Counted from the stretch's first letter, positions 10,721-21,795 are shown. The stretch is 64,000 nucleotides of DNA from Maratus speciosus (GCA_963932465.1 OZ010798.1:16414981-16478980); one strand, 5' to 3'. Numbers and translations are program-made. Notes: generated by a model from the sequence alone, not told the origin.

Positions 10721-12534
10721 TGGGGGGAAGCACGAACGAAATTAGGAAATATAACAAGGCGAATATGTTTGAAACTTTAAGATAGTTTAGGATGGGTTTG
10801 CCAAAATTTAGAAGGTATTCCATGGCGATAAATGTACTGGACGTTTCGAAAGAAAGTATTTTGAAAGGAATATTAAACGAAACCCTCTGTGCGATCTATG
10901 ATCACACTTACCCACTTGTTTTAATAGATCACTTGGCAATAAAAATTATCGCGAAATAAAAATTAACTCTCAGTTTGTTTACTTTACGAAGCATTTTTCA
11001 AAGCGGTACTTTTGAGTATCGCCGTAATTACGTTGATCAGAATTTTTACTTGGATTTTTAACTTTTGATTACATATGGCACATTAAAACTTATATATATA
11101 CTAGGGATGCTTGGGTGCTAGGCAGGTGGATTTTGGTACAAAGTGGGGATTTAGCCTGATTTATTATGATATTGATGAATAATAAAGCAAAACATATATT
11201 AGTTTTATTTTTAGAAAAAGAGATATATTTTTATGAAACAAAATGGGAAAAAATCTATAAATATCTTTTAGCGTTTTATAAATCCTTTCGACTTTTTTAC
11301 AATGAAAACTTTGGCGATTTTTTTAGGGTATGCTTTCCATCGGAGGATACTGTTAAAACTGTAAAATATTCTTCTGAGCGCATAATGCTCACTGATGATG
11401 CACCAACAGCACCATAATCTAGTCATACATACATAATAGACATATATACACCAAATATATGCAAGGAAAGTCACATTAAAATAGTAAGAAAATATTGGAT
11501 CTAGTTTTTTCTAAGTCTCGATTTCTGTCCAAGCGTTATGACTCAATGGTAGTTTAAGTACCACATCAAATAATTAGTCGCAATTAACAAAAAAAAATTA
11601 AATATTTTTTTAATGCAAAATATCTTCTAATGTATCATAAAAATACAAGGGCGAAAATTTTCGAAGAGATAGTTTTTAAAATTCATAATTTGTGATATAA
11701 ACGATTAATAAAGCATTACTTCTTTAATTATCATTTAATTTATGGTTAAGAGAACTGGAAGGATTTAACCGGAAATAAAGACACATTCTATAAAATAAAG
11801 AAATTAAAAAGTTACTGCAACTGAATTTTTATTTGAACTTTAACTTTACATTACCTACTCAAGATATGTTGGTTGATACGCTTTGATCATAGGTAGAGAA
11901 AGACATAAAGACAATCATAGGCAGTTCTGAGTTATCTGTATTTGTTCATTATAAGAAAGGAAAAAAAGAATTACAAAAATGTACTTAAAATATAATTCTG
12001 AGCTGTAAATTTTTTTGTAAAAATTTATTTAGCATTTTAAATGAATAATATAAATGGTACATATAGATATAATAAATGATAAATACAATAAAGATAAGCA
12101 GGTTTTAAAAATTACCATAATTGTATTTGTTGTTACGACAAATCTGACAGAGAAAGAATTAAAAGAAAACTCCTGATACAGTTTTTTTCTTTACTTTTGT
12201 TGCTTGTTGAAGGATTATTTTACACTTTTTTATTTGTCCAGTCAGAACGTCGAATAGCTTTTTAAATTGTTTTAACATTAACATTTTCAAAAGATTACAA
12301 TTTTTTTTTACAATTGCTTGTTGAAGGATTATTTTACATTTTTTGATTTGTTCAGTCAGAACTTAGAATAAGCTGAGTAATTAAAAAATATATATATAAG
12401 ATTGTATTTCTTATTAAAAAGCAATATTCATTAAGCTCTACAAATCAAAGTTTTTCTTCTCTCTACATATAAAAGCGGAGTTATTGCTTTAAGACATCTT
12501 ATTGAAAAGTAAATTTTACAAACAAATTATTTTT
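10721..12534. other. Non-coding AT-rich sequence with one short direct repeat
   Basis: A segment of about 50 bp (TTGCTTGTTGAAGGATTATT and following) occurs at about 12199-12250 and again at 12316-12362. Nothing else was recognised. Confidence 0.5.
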
Positions 12535-12890
12535 TTATGCATGAGTTTTGAAGTGTCTCTTCAGTGCACTATTATCAGAAAATCCTTTCGAGCATACACT
12601 GCACAGGAATTTGTTTTTCACCAGTATGTGTACGATGGTGAACATTTAGATTCGATTTTCTAGGAAATCCTCTAGAACACAGTGTACAAATAAAAGGTTT
12701 TTTTTTAATGCATATGGAGTTGTACATTTAGACTTGATGTTTGAAAAAATCCTCTAGAACGCACTTTACAAATAAAGGGGTTTTCTTCTGTATGCGTACG
12801 GAAGTGTACAGCACATTTATATGTGATTTTTGAGAAAATCTCCTAGAACACACTTCCTAAATAAATGGCTTCTCTCCTGTATGAACCCAT
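12535..12890 (-). pseudogene. C2H2 zinc-finger relic (about four fingers)
   Basis: The minus strand encodes the remains of about four consecutive C2H2 fingers. The last is intact (C-x2-[12 protein letters not shown]-x3-H) and ends THA plus a stop at 12535. Upstream fingers are broken by stops and missing ligands but keep the CEVCSK-like and TGEKPF-like spacing. The ending resembles that of the locus at 13294-14243, so it is either a tandem duplicate or an older tail of the same gene family. It is not functional as read. Confidence 0.7.
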
Positions 12891-13293
12891 TTTTCGTCAC
12901 ATGACTGTCATTTTTTCAAAAGTCAACTTTTAAAACTAAAATGCTGATTTAAGCTCGAGAGAATTTAATGACTTTCATAACTTTATACGAGAAAAATGTT
13001 AAAAAATACACTGCCAAAAGTTTGAAGGTTCTTTTTGTAACGAAACGAAAATCGCAAAAATCTCTTGAATTTTAGGCCCAAAATAGAGTCTCCTCTTAAG
13101 AGCTGTCATATGAAAATCTTCTACTGTGTGTTAAATTAATATATATATATATTTCTATTACATCAAAATATAGCAATACATTTGAGTATTCAGGAATACA
13201 TCTGAAGCATTTAAAATATTTTTCTGACTGTATGAATGAGAGATTTATGTTTTAAAACAACACACTGAAGAAATGCTATATTTAACAAATAAA
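12891..13293. other. Spacer between zinc-finger relics
   Basis: AT-rich with a short (AT)n tract near 13140. No coding evidence. Confidence 0.5.
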
Positions 13294-14243
13294 TTACTTT
13301 TCTTTAGCATGAGTCTTAAAATGTGACTTTAGATTACCTTTAGTAGAAAAACCTTTTGAGCATATTTTACAACAAAATGGCTTTTCTCCTGTATGAATGC
13401 GACGATGTGTCTGTAAGTTCCCCCTTACAGAAAATGTCTTAGAACACACTTCACAAATAAATGGTTTTTCCTCAGTATGAATCCGGAGATGTATATTTAG
13501 AGCATGCTTAAAAGAAAATCTTTTAAAACACACTTCACAAGCAAATGGCTTTTGCTTAGAATGACTGCGAAGGTGATTTTGTAGGTATTGCTTTCTGGAA
13601 AAAGATTTAGAACACACCTCACAAATAAAAGATTTTCCTTCTATATGACAACGGAAATGTTTATTCAAATTCATCCTTTGGGAAAATCTTTTTGAACACA
13701 CTTGACAAACAAATGGCTTTTCCTCTGAATGAATGCGGAGGTGTTTCTGTAGATATACTTTTCTGGAAAATTTTGCAGAACACACTTCACAAATAAATGT
13801 TTTTTCGTTTTTTCTTCAGTATGAATGGAGACATGCTTATGTAGATCATTCTTATCAGAAAATACTTTAGAACACACTTCACAAACAAATGGCTTTTCCT
13901 TAGTATGAATGCGACGATGACGCATTAGGTGACCTGATTGACAGAATGTTTTAGAACACACTTCGCAAACAAATGGCCTTTCTTTCGTATGAATGCGGGC
14001 ATGTCTATATAGACTCGCCTTATCAGAAAAGCTTTTAAAACATATTTCACAAACAAATGGCTTTTCTCCTGTGTGAATGCGAAGATGTGTAGTTAGGCTA
14101 TTCTTTTCAGAAAATTTTTTTGAACACACATCACAAATAAATGGCTTTTCCCCAGTATGAGAACGAAGGTGTTTCTTTAGATTACTGTTTGTTACAAATC
14201 CTTTGGAGCATATATCGCAAATAAATGACTTCTTCTGAGTATG
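13294..14243 (-). pseudogene. Poly-C2H2 zinc-finger coding exon, 3' part, frameshifted
   Basis: Eleven tandem C2H2 fingers can be read on the minus strand with classic spacing (C-x2-C-x12-H-x3-H) and HTGEKPF-type linkers. Such arrays are DNA-binding domains of nuclear transcription factors. The 5' five fingers (14243 to about 13815) and the 3' six (about 13800 to 13294) lie in different frames. The break is an exact tandem duplication of an 8-bp word, GTTTTTTC on the plus strand, at 13799-13814. The array ends HFKTHAKEK and a stop at 13294. Its 5' side stops at the target duplication of the element at 14244-16473, with one more recognisable finger beyond. Nearly every Cys and His ligand in these eleven fingers is kept, so loss of function looks fairly recent. 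Sequencing error at the T-rich duplication is the alternative. Confidence 0.85.
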
Positions 14244-14677
14244 CATAGACGCCAACATTGTAAAGACTGTATCAGGAGTAAACCAGTTAAATTTCAGGAG
14301 TTTTGGACACTCTTCAGGAGTAAAATTTTCACGTTTCAGGAGTCATTTCAGGAGTTGCACATAGTTTTTTACGAGCTATATTTTTTAAAAATATTTTCAG
14401 TCCTCTTACAGCTTTTGCATTTATCAACACAAACATAATTTAAATAAAAGTTACTTAATTTACTTTTACTTTTAATGTAATAATAATTTTATAAAAATAA
14501 AAATAAATTTATAAAAATGGAATATTTTATTTTTATCTCTACAGAGCAAAAAATCCGCGATTGATATAACTGTGTGAAATTACATGACTATTTTTTCCCC
14601 TACAAAAAAAGTAAAGTAACTTTTTTTTCCTGCGACCAATTAACAAAATTCGCGATTTTCCGCCGAGATTGACTAAC

Positions 14678-15730
14678 GAAAATCGCGATGTTCTGCCGCG
14701 ACTTGCAGACGAAAATCGAGATGTTGTGCCGCGACTTGCAGACGAAAATCGAGATGTTGTGCCGCGACTTGCAGACGAAAATCGAGATGTTTTGCCGCGA
14801 CTTGCAGACGAAAATCGAGATGTTTTGCCGCGACTTGCAGACGAAAATAGAGATGTTTTGCCGCGACTTGCAGACGAAAATCGAGATGTTTTGCCGCGAC
14901 TTGCAGACGAAAATCGAGATGTTTTGCCGCGACTTGCAGACGAAAATCGAGATGTTTTGCCGCGACTTGCAGACGAAAATCGAGATGTTTTGCCGCGACT
15001 TGCAGACGAAAATCGAGATGTTTTGCCGCGACTTGCAGACGAAAATCGAGATGTTTTGCCGCGACTTGCAGACGAAAATCGAGATGTTTTGCCGCGACTT
15101 GCAGACGAAAATCGAGATGTTTTGCCGCGACTTGCAGACGAAAATCGAGATGTTTTGCCGCGACTTGCAGACGAAAATCGAGATGTTTTGCCGCGACTTG
15201 CAGACGAAAATCGAGATGTTTTGCTGCGACTTGCAGACGAAAATCGAGATGTTTTGCCGCGACTTGCAGACGAAAATCGCGATGTTTTGCCGCGACTTGC
15301 AGACGAAAATCGCGATGTTTTGCCGCGACTTGCAGACGAAAATCGCGATGTTTTGCCGCGACTTGCAGACGAAAATCGCGATGTTTTGCCGCGACTTGCA
15401 GACGAAAATCGCGATGTTTTGCCGCGACTTGCAGACGAAAATCGCGATGTTTTGCCGCGACTTGCAGACGAAAATCGCGATGTTTTGCCGCGACTTGCAG
15501 ACGAAAATCGGGATGTTTTGCCGCGACTTGCAGACGAAAATCGAGATGTTTTGCCGCGACTTGCAGACGAAAATCGAGATGTTTTGCCGCGACTTGCAGA
15601 CGAAAATCGCGATGTTTTGCCGCGACTTGCAGACGAAAATCGCGATGTTTTGCCGCGACTTGCAGACGAAAATCGCGATGTTTTGCCGCGACTTGCAGAC
15701 GAAAATCGCGATGTTTTGCCACGACTGACG
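14678..15730. repeat. 33-bp minisatellite, 31 exact-register copies
   Basis: The word ACTTGCAGAC recurs from 14701 to 15691 with a total span of exactly 30 x 33 bp, so 31 units carry no net indel. The unit is CG-rich (GCCGCGAC, AATCGCGATG) in an AT-rich region. Variants cluster: early units read ATCGAG, a later block reads ATCGCG, one reads ATCGGG, then two ATCGAG and four ATCGCG. More diverged units flank the array to about 15960. Confidence 0.95.
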
Positions 15731-16400
15731 GACGGGAATCGCGATGTTTTGTCGCGACTGACTGACGAAAACAGCGATTTTTTGCCGCGACTGATTGACC
15801 AAAACAGCAGTTTTTTGCCGCGACTGAGTGACCAAAACAGCAGTTTTTTTGCCGCGACTGAGTGACCAAAACAGCAGTTTTTTGCCGCGACTGAGTGACC
15901 AAAACAGCAGTTTTTTGCCGCGACTCATTGACGAAAACAGCAGTTTTTTGCCGCGAATGGCTAACAGAATTGGGAGATTTTTTTGCAGCGCAGCGAGTGG
16001 TTCAAAAAATTCGCGATTTTTTATCATTGGCCGATTACTGGATTTCAGGATAAATTTTCCTCAACTGATTAACGCAATTCGCAATATTTTGCCGCGTATG
16101 AGAGCCGAAATTAGAGTTTTTTGCAGAGTGAAAAAATTTGCGATTTTTATCAACGACCTATTGATGAATTTCACGATTATTTGCAGCGACTGATTGACAA
16201 ATAGTGCAACTTTTTCAACGATCGGTTGGCGAAATTTGCGATTTTCTGCCGCGAGCGATTGTAGAAATTCGCGGTTTTATCGATTAATAGACAATTTTTG
16301 CGATATACTTCAACGACCGATTGACGAAATTCGTGCTTTTTGCCGCGACCGATCGAAGAAATTCGCTATTTTTTTGCCTCAAATTTCCGTATTTTCTACC
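15731..16400. repeat. Degenerate, older minisatellite units
   Basis: Loose copies of the GACGAAAATCGCGATTTTTTGCCGCGA theme continue here with variable spacing and many substitutions, for example TTTTTGCCGCGACCGATCGA near 16340. They look like older members of the same array. Confidence 0.6.
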
Positions 16401-16436
16401 TTGTTACCGTACTTCCGTATTTTATCCTACATTTCC

Positions 16437-16456
16437 GGAGAAACTCCGGAATTTCC
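16437..16456. repeat. Perfect hairpin at the element's right end
   Basis: TTCCGGAG, a 3-base AAA loop and CTCCGGAA form a perfect 8-bp stem, followed by another TTCCGGAG. It lies about 20 bp inside the right terminus. Confidence 0.7.
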
Positions 16457-16481
16457 GGAGATATTGACATCTATGAGTATG

Positions 16482-16690
16482 GAAACGTACGTGTTTTCTT
16501 AGATAACTCCTTTTAGGGAATCTTTTAGCGCATATATTGCAAAAAAATGAATTTTCCTCAATACAAGTGTGCATATGTTGTTCACGTGGAAAATCATCAC
16601 TAACAAAACGCTTTTCTTCACTATGAATGGAGAGATGTTCTTTTTTGTGGATGAAACTTTTTTCAGTCATGCTGCAAAAATACAAGGATT
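16482..16690 (-). pseudogene. Zinc-finger array, 5' part, separated by insertion
   Basis: On the minus strand one well-formed C2H2 finger (FFCNICAKRF ... LRKHVRFH) lies directly before the insertion point. If one copy of TGAGTATG and the element are ignored, the reading frame runs directly into the first finger of the 13294-14243 part with a normal linker. Two fingers further upstream are degenerate: one lacks a second cysteine and one has lost its middle. This is the upstream end of the same gene. Confidence 0.75.
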
Positions 16691-17363
16691 TTCAAGCGAA
16701 TTGTTATCTGAACAATATTGAAGTATCCTCTCTTTGGTTTACTCGTCTTAACCTATCGAATCAGTTTCCTCTCTTTGGTTTCTAGTTTGTAAAAAAATTG
16801 GAATATTCTTAAAAAATAAAACAAATCTTCGCTTATAACAGTGCAAAATTTGTATTGGTAAAAATAACATACTCCACACAAGCTTTTAATTAGCATGTGT
16901 ACAATTAGGTTTATCTCTACATTGCTTTTTAAAAAAATCTTTTCTATTCTTTATTGATAAAGACGTCTCTCGTTTGCACTTTACATCTGAAATGAAAAAA
17001 ATATTTTATTAATAGGTCGCTTTATTCATTTATATTATTTTATGTGTTTAATTTTAGAAAAGTTTTGTTTTAAATGCTAGAATAGAAAACACACATATAC
17101 ATGTTTGTATTGTGATGACATAACTTTTCTCTAAATTTAGCGAAGACATCGGGGTATCTGCGTTCTAAATTCCAACAGAAAAAGCCAAATAGGAGGGTGC
17201 CAAAGAAGGAAGTTCATCAAATTACGGATAAAATTGCCTTGCTGTTGAGGGTTCCAGGGGTATGAGATAGGGGAAGCACATATAAAAGATGATAAGCCAA
17301 CCTGTCTTTGAAGGCTGCAGAGAGAATCCGCCGCAAATGTGTGAGCGAAATGGCTGTACCAAC
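16691..17363 (-). other. Possible 5' non-coding part of zinc-finger gene
   Basis: The minus strand has a good splice-acceptor-like sequence (TTTTTTCATTTCAG) ending near 16989, and a weak donor-like ACAG/GTTGGC near 17299. The stretch 17137-17410 is richer in GC than its surroundings. No protein was recognised. Exon status is inference only. Confidence 0.2.
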
Positions 17364-17400
17364 TGGAAAACAATTGGGGAGCCATTTTTATAGGACCAAT
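17364..17400 (-). promoter_or_regulatory. Candidate TATA/Inr core promoter
   Basis: On the minus strand ATTGG (complement of 17396-17400) is followed by TATAAAAA (17392-17385) and then by CCAGTT, whose A (17364) lies 28 nt after the first T of the TATA box, the usual TATA-to-start distance. It points towards the zinc-finger locus. Chance TATA boxes are common in AT-rich DNA. Confidence 0.3.
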
Positions 17401-17410
17401 CATTTCATCC

Positions 17411-20400
17411 CTAAAATCAGGAGGACAGGACTAAGAGATTTCTAATTCAAATTTAATAAGTAATTTTGATTCAGATTAGGAGAATTGCTTAGTCACCTCC
17501 AGAAATTAGATTTTGGAGTAGTCTTGTTCACCGACCTATTTTACATCCCGATCTAGAAACGCAAGAGGTATTAAACAGTAATTTATTGAAGAACGTCAAA
17601 CTATCTTACTATCGGTGATTATTCAATTGCTTTTTAAAAATTTCTTAAATGACTGTGAAAATCTTTAGTATTTATCTGATTGAATTTTGTGATAAATTGC
17701 AGATTGTATAAAATTCTACTTTATAACTCAGATCTCCGAGGATATCTTAATTAATAAAGATAAATATTGTACTTATTTTCAATAAATTGTCTTGCTAATG
17801 TTTTTAAGTTATTGCATTCTCAAACCTGAAAGAAAAAAGATTCACAAATTTCTGATACACCAACGTACTATTGATCTTAATAGGATAATAATAATGTAGA
17901 ACAAAACTAGTGCCGAACTTTCATTTAAAAAAATTCAGAAATGAAGTTTATTATAAACAGGAATTTGCATATAACCAACGTATTAAATAATCTTAGGTGA
18001 TATTATAGACATTTGCGTTGAATCAATCTCATTAGAATATAAAGCTCTCCTAATCAAAGAACTTTCAAATTGTCGTTTGTGAGATTAGAGATAGTGCTCT
18101 AATGCTGATAATAATTTGTATTTTCAAATATAACGCTGTCCTGATACGTGATATTTTCAATCATGGTCAAAAAGTTGTTTTCCTATTGCCATTCTAGATC
18201 ATTCATAAAAATGGGAGATTCAAATAAAAAAAGACTGATGTACTTCAGCTTTTGACTATACTGAATGCACAAATGTAAGTATACTTCATATGCCACATAT
18301 ATAAAGCGAAATATTGGTGTGTTCTACAAATATATGGCATATTTTATACATAATACGTAGAATGTAATTACACAAATTTATATTTGAAAGACTCTGATGT
18401 AAAACATGGTAGCGGACAATTTTGAATTTTTTCTGATTTTCATATAAAATTGCAACCTCATAACCTTTTAAAATTATACTGTTTATTTATTTTTTGCTTA
18501 ATAATGCCATAATAATATAAGTAAATTTTATATATACATTTTTAGAATGAAGACTCTTTGAACATAGATAAAATAAAGAAAAATTATAAGATAAAAATGT
18601 TATACATAAGTTAACTAAAGCTGTAATCTTAATAAACAAGCTGTTTTAGAGGTAGCAATCACAATAACTTTGTTTGCAATTTTCTTTAAAAATTTTGAGT
18701 CTTTAATCATTTAAAAAATTACATTTTCTAACTAACCTTTTTTACACCATGCTTTAGGAATTCATTTAATTGTTATTGTTTATAATATACTGCTTTAATT
18801 AGTCAGAAAAAAAATTAAAAAACAGATCCACCGTGATCTTTTTAATTTTAGAATATGGAATTTTCTAAACTTTAAAGTCACAGTGAAGTTTACTTTAGGA
18901 AAGAAAATACAATAGAAAACAGTGTGCAAAAGAAAGTACAGACTGGTTTTGCTTTAAAAATTAAATTGAGAAGGAAAGTCAGAAAACAAGAAGAAGAAAT
19001 AAATTGTTTTCATTATAAGATAACTGCTTGTATTCTGTACTTTGACAGCGAACACCATTGAACACACACGAGCTCAATGCTCTCAACTAAAATCTTATAA
19101 AAAACAGTCAATTTTACAGTTAAGAAGAGAAGAAACAGAACATTGAAACTGCAAAATGTGTTTTGATACAGGGAAACACAAGATTACTTACGAAGTTTCT
19201 TCAGATGCACGAGGAACTGCGAAGCACAAAGTTACTTATTAACTGGTCATTCGATACTGAGTTTGATTGAAAACATGTTAGGTAAATATTTTCGAACACA
19301 TACATTTTAAAGAACGTATCAATTTGAATTTAAGAAAATGTATTCTATAACTTACCCCCACCCCCTCAAATATATAAATATAATGAAAATTAGCATGTTT
19401 TAATTGTCTTCTTTCGGTCCCCCCCCCCCTTTTCTTTTATGACATAACATGTTTTTTTTAATATTTATTTATGTACTTTTCTATTTTTATGGGAGTGGGG
19501 AGGAGGTCGGCATTGAAATGTGTTTAAAACATTTTAGAGTTTCTATTAGTTTCCACTTTATTATGATTTCATCAACTAAGCAGAAATTACAATGTCTGAA
19601 TTGGAATTTAGACAGCCTTTATGTCATATGTGTCTATTTTTTGTAGAGATGCACAATTTTTAGATATTTTGAAGTGAAGAAAAAAAAAAATTGGTAAAAT
19701 TGGATTTTTTTAACATAAGGTTTTTTCTTGCAGCTATATTTTCTTAGAAAATATAAAACATTAAGCATTTTCTTAATTCATGCACACTAAAACTAAAAAG
19801 CTTTTGTTTTAATTTCATATGAATATGTTACAAATAGAAATAGAAATTTACTACTGAAAGTTTAGCTCCAGAATGGCTATTTTTACTTAATTTAACACTG
19901 TTGTTTGTAATATATTATTTGACTGTTTCTAATGGTAATTTCAGTTGCACTTTTTATTTTAAATTGCAATTAAAACTAACTTTCAAATAAAACATAAATT
20001 CTCCCCGGTGTTTGCTGGAATTTGCATTTATTTAATGGAAAATATAGAATTCCAGAAGAGTGTTCTTCCCCCAATAACGTAGTTCAGATTCTGATTCAGA
20101 ATGAAGACAGTTATAAAGATAAAATATAAATTTTTAAGTTAATTGAATGACTTTAAAAATATGAAACTAACAATATAAATTGGACTCTGAATCATTTTTA
20201 ATGTAGGGGTAATTAAAGAAAAATTGTTTAAGTTTAAAAGAAAAAAAAAACAATTGGATTTATTATCTTCAACTAAATTTTACTAGAAAACTGCTTTTTA
20301 TATGGGAGGAGGGGATTATGCATATAAATACAATAAAATTTTATGATTATTATTTATGGTAAAGGTAGACAAAAAATAAAACACTTTACATCGATTTTTC

Positions 20401-21239
20401 AAAACTATTGTTCAGTATTTATTGATTATGTGAAAAATATATATGAACAACTGCTCATGTGGAAATGAAAATGCTTTTTCAAATTGATCGTTTCCACAAA
20501 TTGATATTATGGATATAATTTTGCATATAACTTTTTATTTTTATTGAGTTATCAGTTCTACAAGTTAATGTTTTTGCGTAGAGCATAGAACATGAGATTG
20601 AAGAAAAAAATGGTCATAAAGGTAAAATATAATTCTTTTTTTCTAGGTTAATTAAATGACTTTAGAAATTTTAAACTCAAATTTTATTGATAATTTTTAT
20701 ATAGAATAATTTAAGCTAGAAAAAAAAATGGTGAATTTTTGCATCTGTAACTTACTTAACATAAATTGCTTATATAATTTTCTCAGACCATCCCCCTTAC
20801 CTTTTATTTCTTTTTCAAAATGCATCTAAACAAGTTCGAAGACTTATATTTAGGGTAAAGACAAAAAAGAATAAATCATTTTAGCTACATATTGTTATTA
20901 CTATTATTTTTTAAATAATTGTTGAATATTTTTATTATGTGAAAAATTGCCCAGGTGGTAATAAAAATAATTTTATTCAAATAATACTATATTACACTTT
21001 TAACTTTACCATTTCCACAAATTTATACTATTGACATAATTTTGCATATGACTTTTTTTAATGAATAAAGTGGCATTCAACTATTAATTTTACAAGTGAA
21101 TGCTTTCAGGTAGAACATTGAACACGAATCGAAAAATGAAAAAACATGAGAATGTACATAATAAAATTTTGAATAAATTATTTGATTAATGGTAATTTCA
21201 ATTCTTGTAAAAGAAATAAACACCTTCGAAGAAAGAAAA
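17411..21239. other. Long non-coding AT-rich stretch
   Basis: No gene, RNA or clear repeat was recognised in about 3.8 kb. An 11-C run sits at 19419-19429. GATTATGT-GAAAAAT and TTTGCATATAACTTTTT-like blocks near 20420-20530 recur near 20935-21060, which suggests one old, diverged duplication of about 530 bp. Confidence 0.4.
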
Positions 21240-21247
21240 GTTTTTCT

Positions 21248-21450
21248 GGTACTTTTCGGTTAGCCGGGCGCCAGTGTTATATATACATATATATGTATAT
21301 ATACATGTATGTATATATACTTATATGTATACATACATATGTGTCTGTGTATATATACAATATATGTATATATATAAATGTGTATATATACATATATGTA
21401 TGTATATTCATATGTATACATCACTGGCGCCCGGCTAACCGAAAAGTACC
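21248..21450. mobile_element. 203-bp snap-back palindromic MITE with perfect TSD
   Basis: A 29-bp terminal inverted repeat starting GGTACTTTTCGGTTAGCCGG is perfect on both sides (21248-21276 and 21422-21450). GTTTTTCT flanks it exactly on both sides (21240-21247 and 21451-21458). The interior is an alternating TATACA/TATGTA microsatellite that is itself largely self-complementary, so the whole element can fold into one hairpin. An 8-bp TSD fits hAT, P or Merlin-type elements. GG ends lean to Merlin, with low certainty. Confidence 0.85.
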
Positions 21451-21493
21451 GTTTTTCTTTTACCAAAAAGTTATTTTTTTTTTTACCTAATAT

Positions 21494-21551
21494 AAAGAGA
21501 TATTGATTACGAGTACTATGCAAGACAAGTAAGTAATCAGTATCTCTCTTT
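21494..21551. repeat. Imperfect stem-loop
   Basis: AAAGAGATATTGATTAC (21494-21510) pairs with GTAATCAGTATCTCTCTTT (21533-21551), with a 2-nt bulge and one mismatch around a 22-nt loop. Confidence 0.6.
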
Positions 21552-21599
21552 GTTGAAAAAAAAAAGGTTTTGCCCTTCTACAGTGCTGAATGAAGTTTT

Positions 21600-21795
21600 G
21601 ACCAATATCGGCTGGTCTGATGTTGACTGACATAGACCAGTCTGGTGTTCTCAGATATTGGCCGGTCAGGCGTTTTATGATATCAGCCGATATTGAAAAA
21701 AAGGTAGCCATGCAATATCGGTCGGTCCGGCATTTATCGATATCGGCCGATATTGCGAAATCGTTATTACCAATGTTGACCGATATTGCTCTGCT
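21600..21795. repeat. Cluster of CCGATATTG direct and inverted repeats
   Basis: CCGATATTG or its complement occurs about six times (near 21604, 21653, 21684, 21713, 21745 and 21779) with GGTCNGGCGTT-like blocks between. The period is about 60 bp and imperfect. Confidence 0.55.

Larger units (their letters stand above)
14244..16473. mobile_element. TIR element carrying a 33-bp minisatellite, inserted in zinc-finger gene
   Basis: TGAGTATG lies directly outside both ends (14236-14243 and 16474-16481). The ends are CATAGACGCCAACATTG and, from the other side, TAGATGTCAATATCTC, an imperfect inverted repeat. Five TCAGGAGT words lie just inside the left end, and TTTCCGGAG words with a perfect hairpin lie just inside the right. 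The core is a 33-bp minisatellite. A second copy starts at 63079. The 8-bp duplication and subterminal repeats suggest a hAT-type non-autonomous element, but the ends match no family I can name. Several frames of 346-475 codons cross it; they are by-products of a stop-free repeat unit. Confidence 0.8.

Noticed and set aside
14678..15730. CRISPR array
   Set aside because: No unique spacers between repeats; head-to-tail minisatellite in a eukaryotic genome.
14600..16027. Long open frames (475, 409, 398 and 346 codons) over the minisatellite
   Set aside because: They are by-products of a 33-bp repeat without stops on either strand; no known domain, and overlapping frames are equally open.
21182..21523. 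Frames over the palindrome ([12 protein letters not shown] peptides)
   Set aside because: Translation of a TATACA microsatellite inside a MITE.
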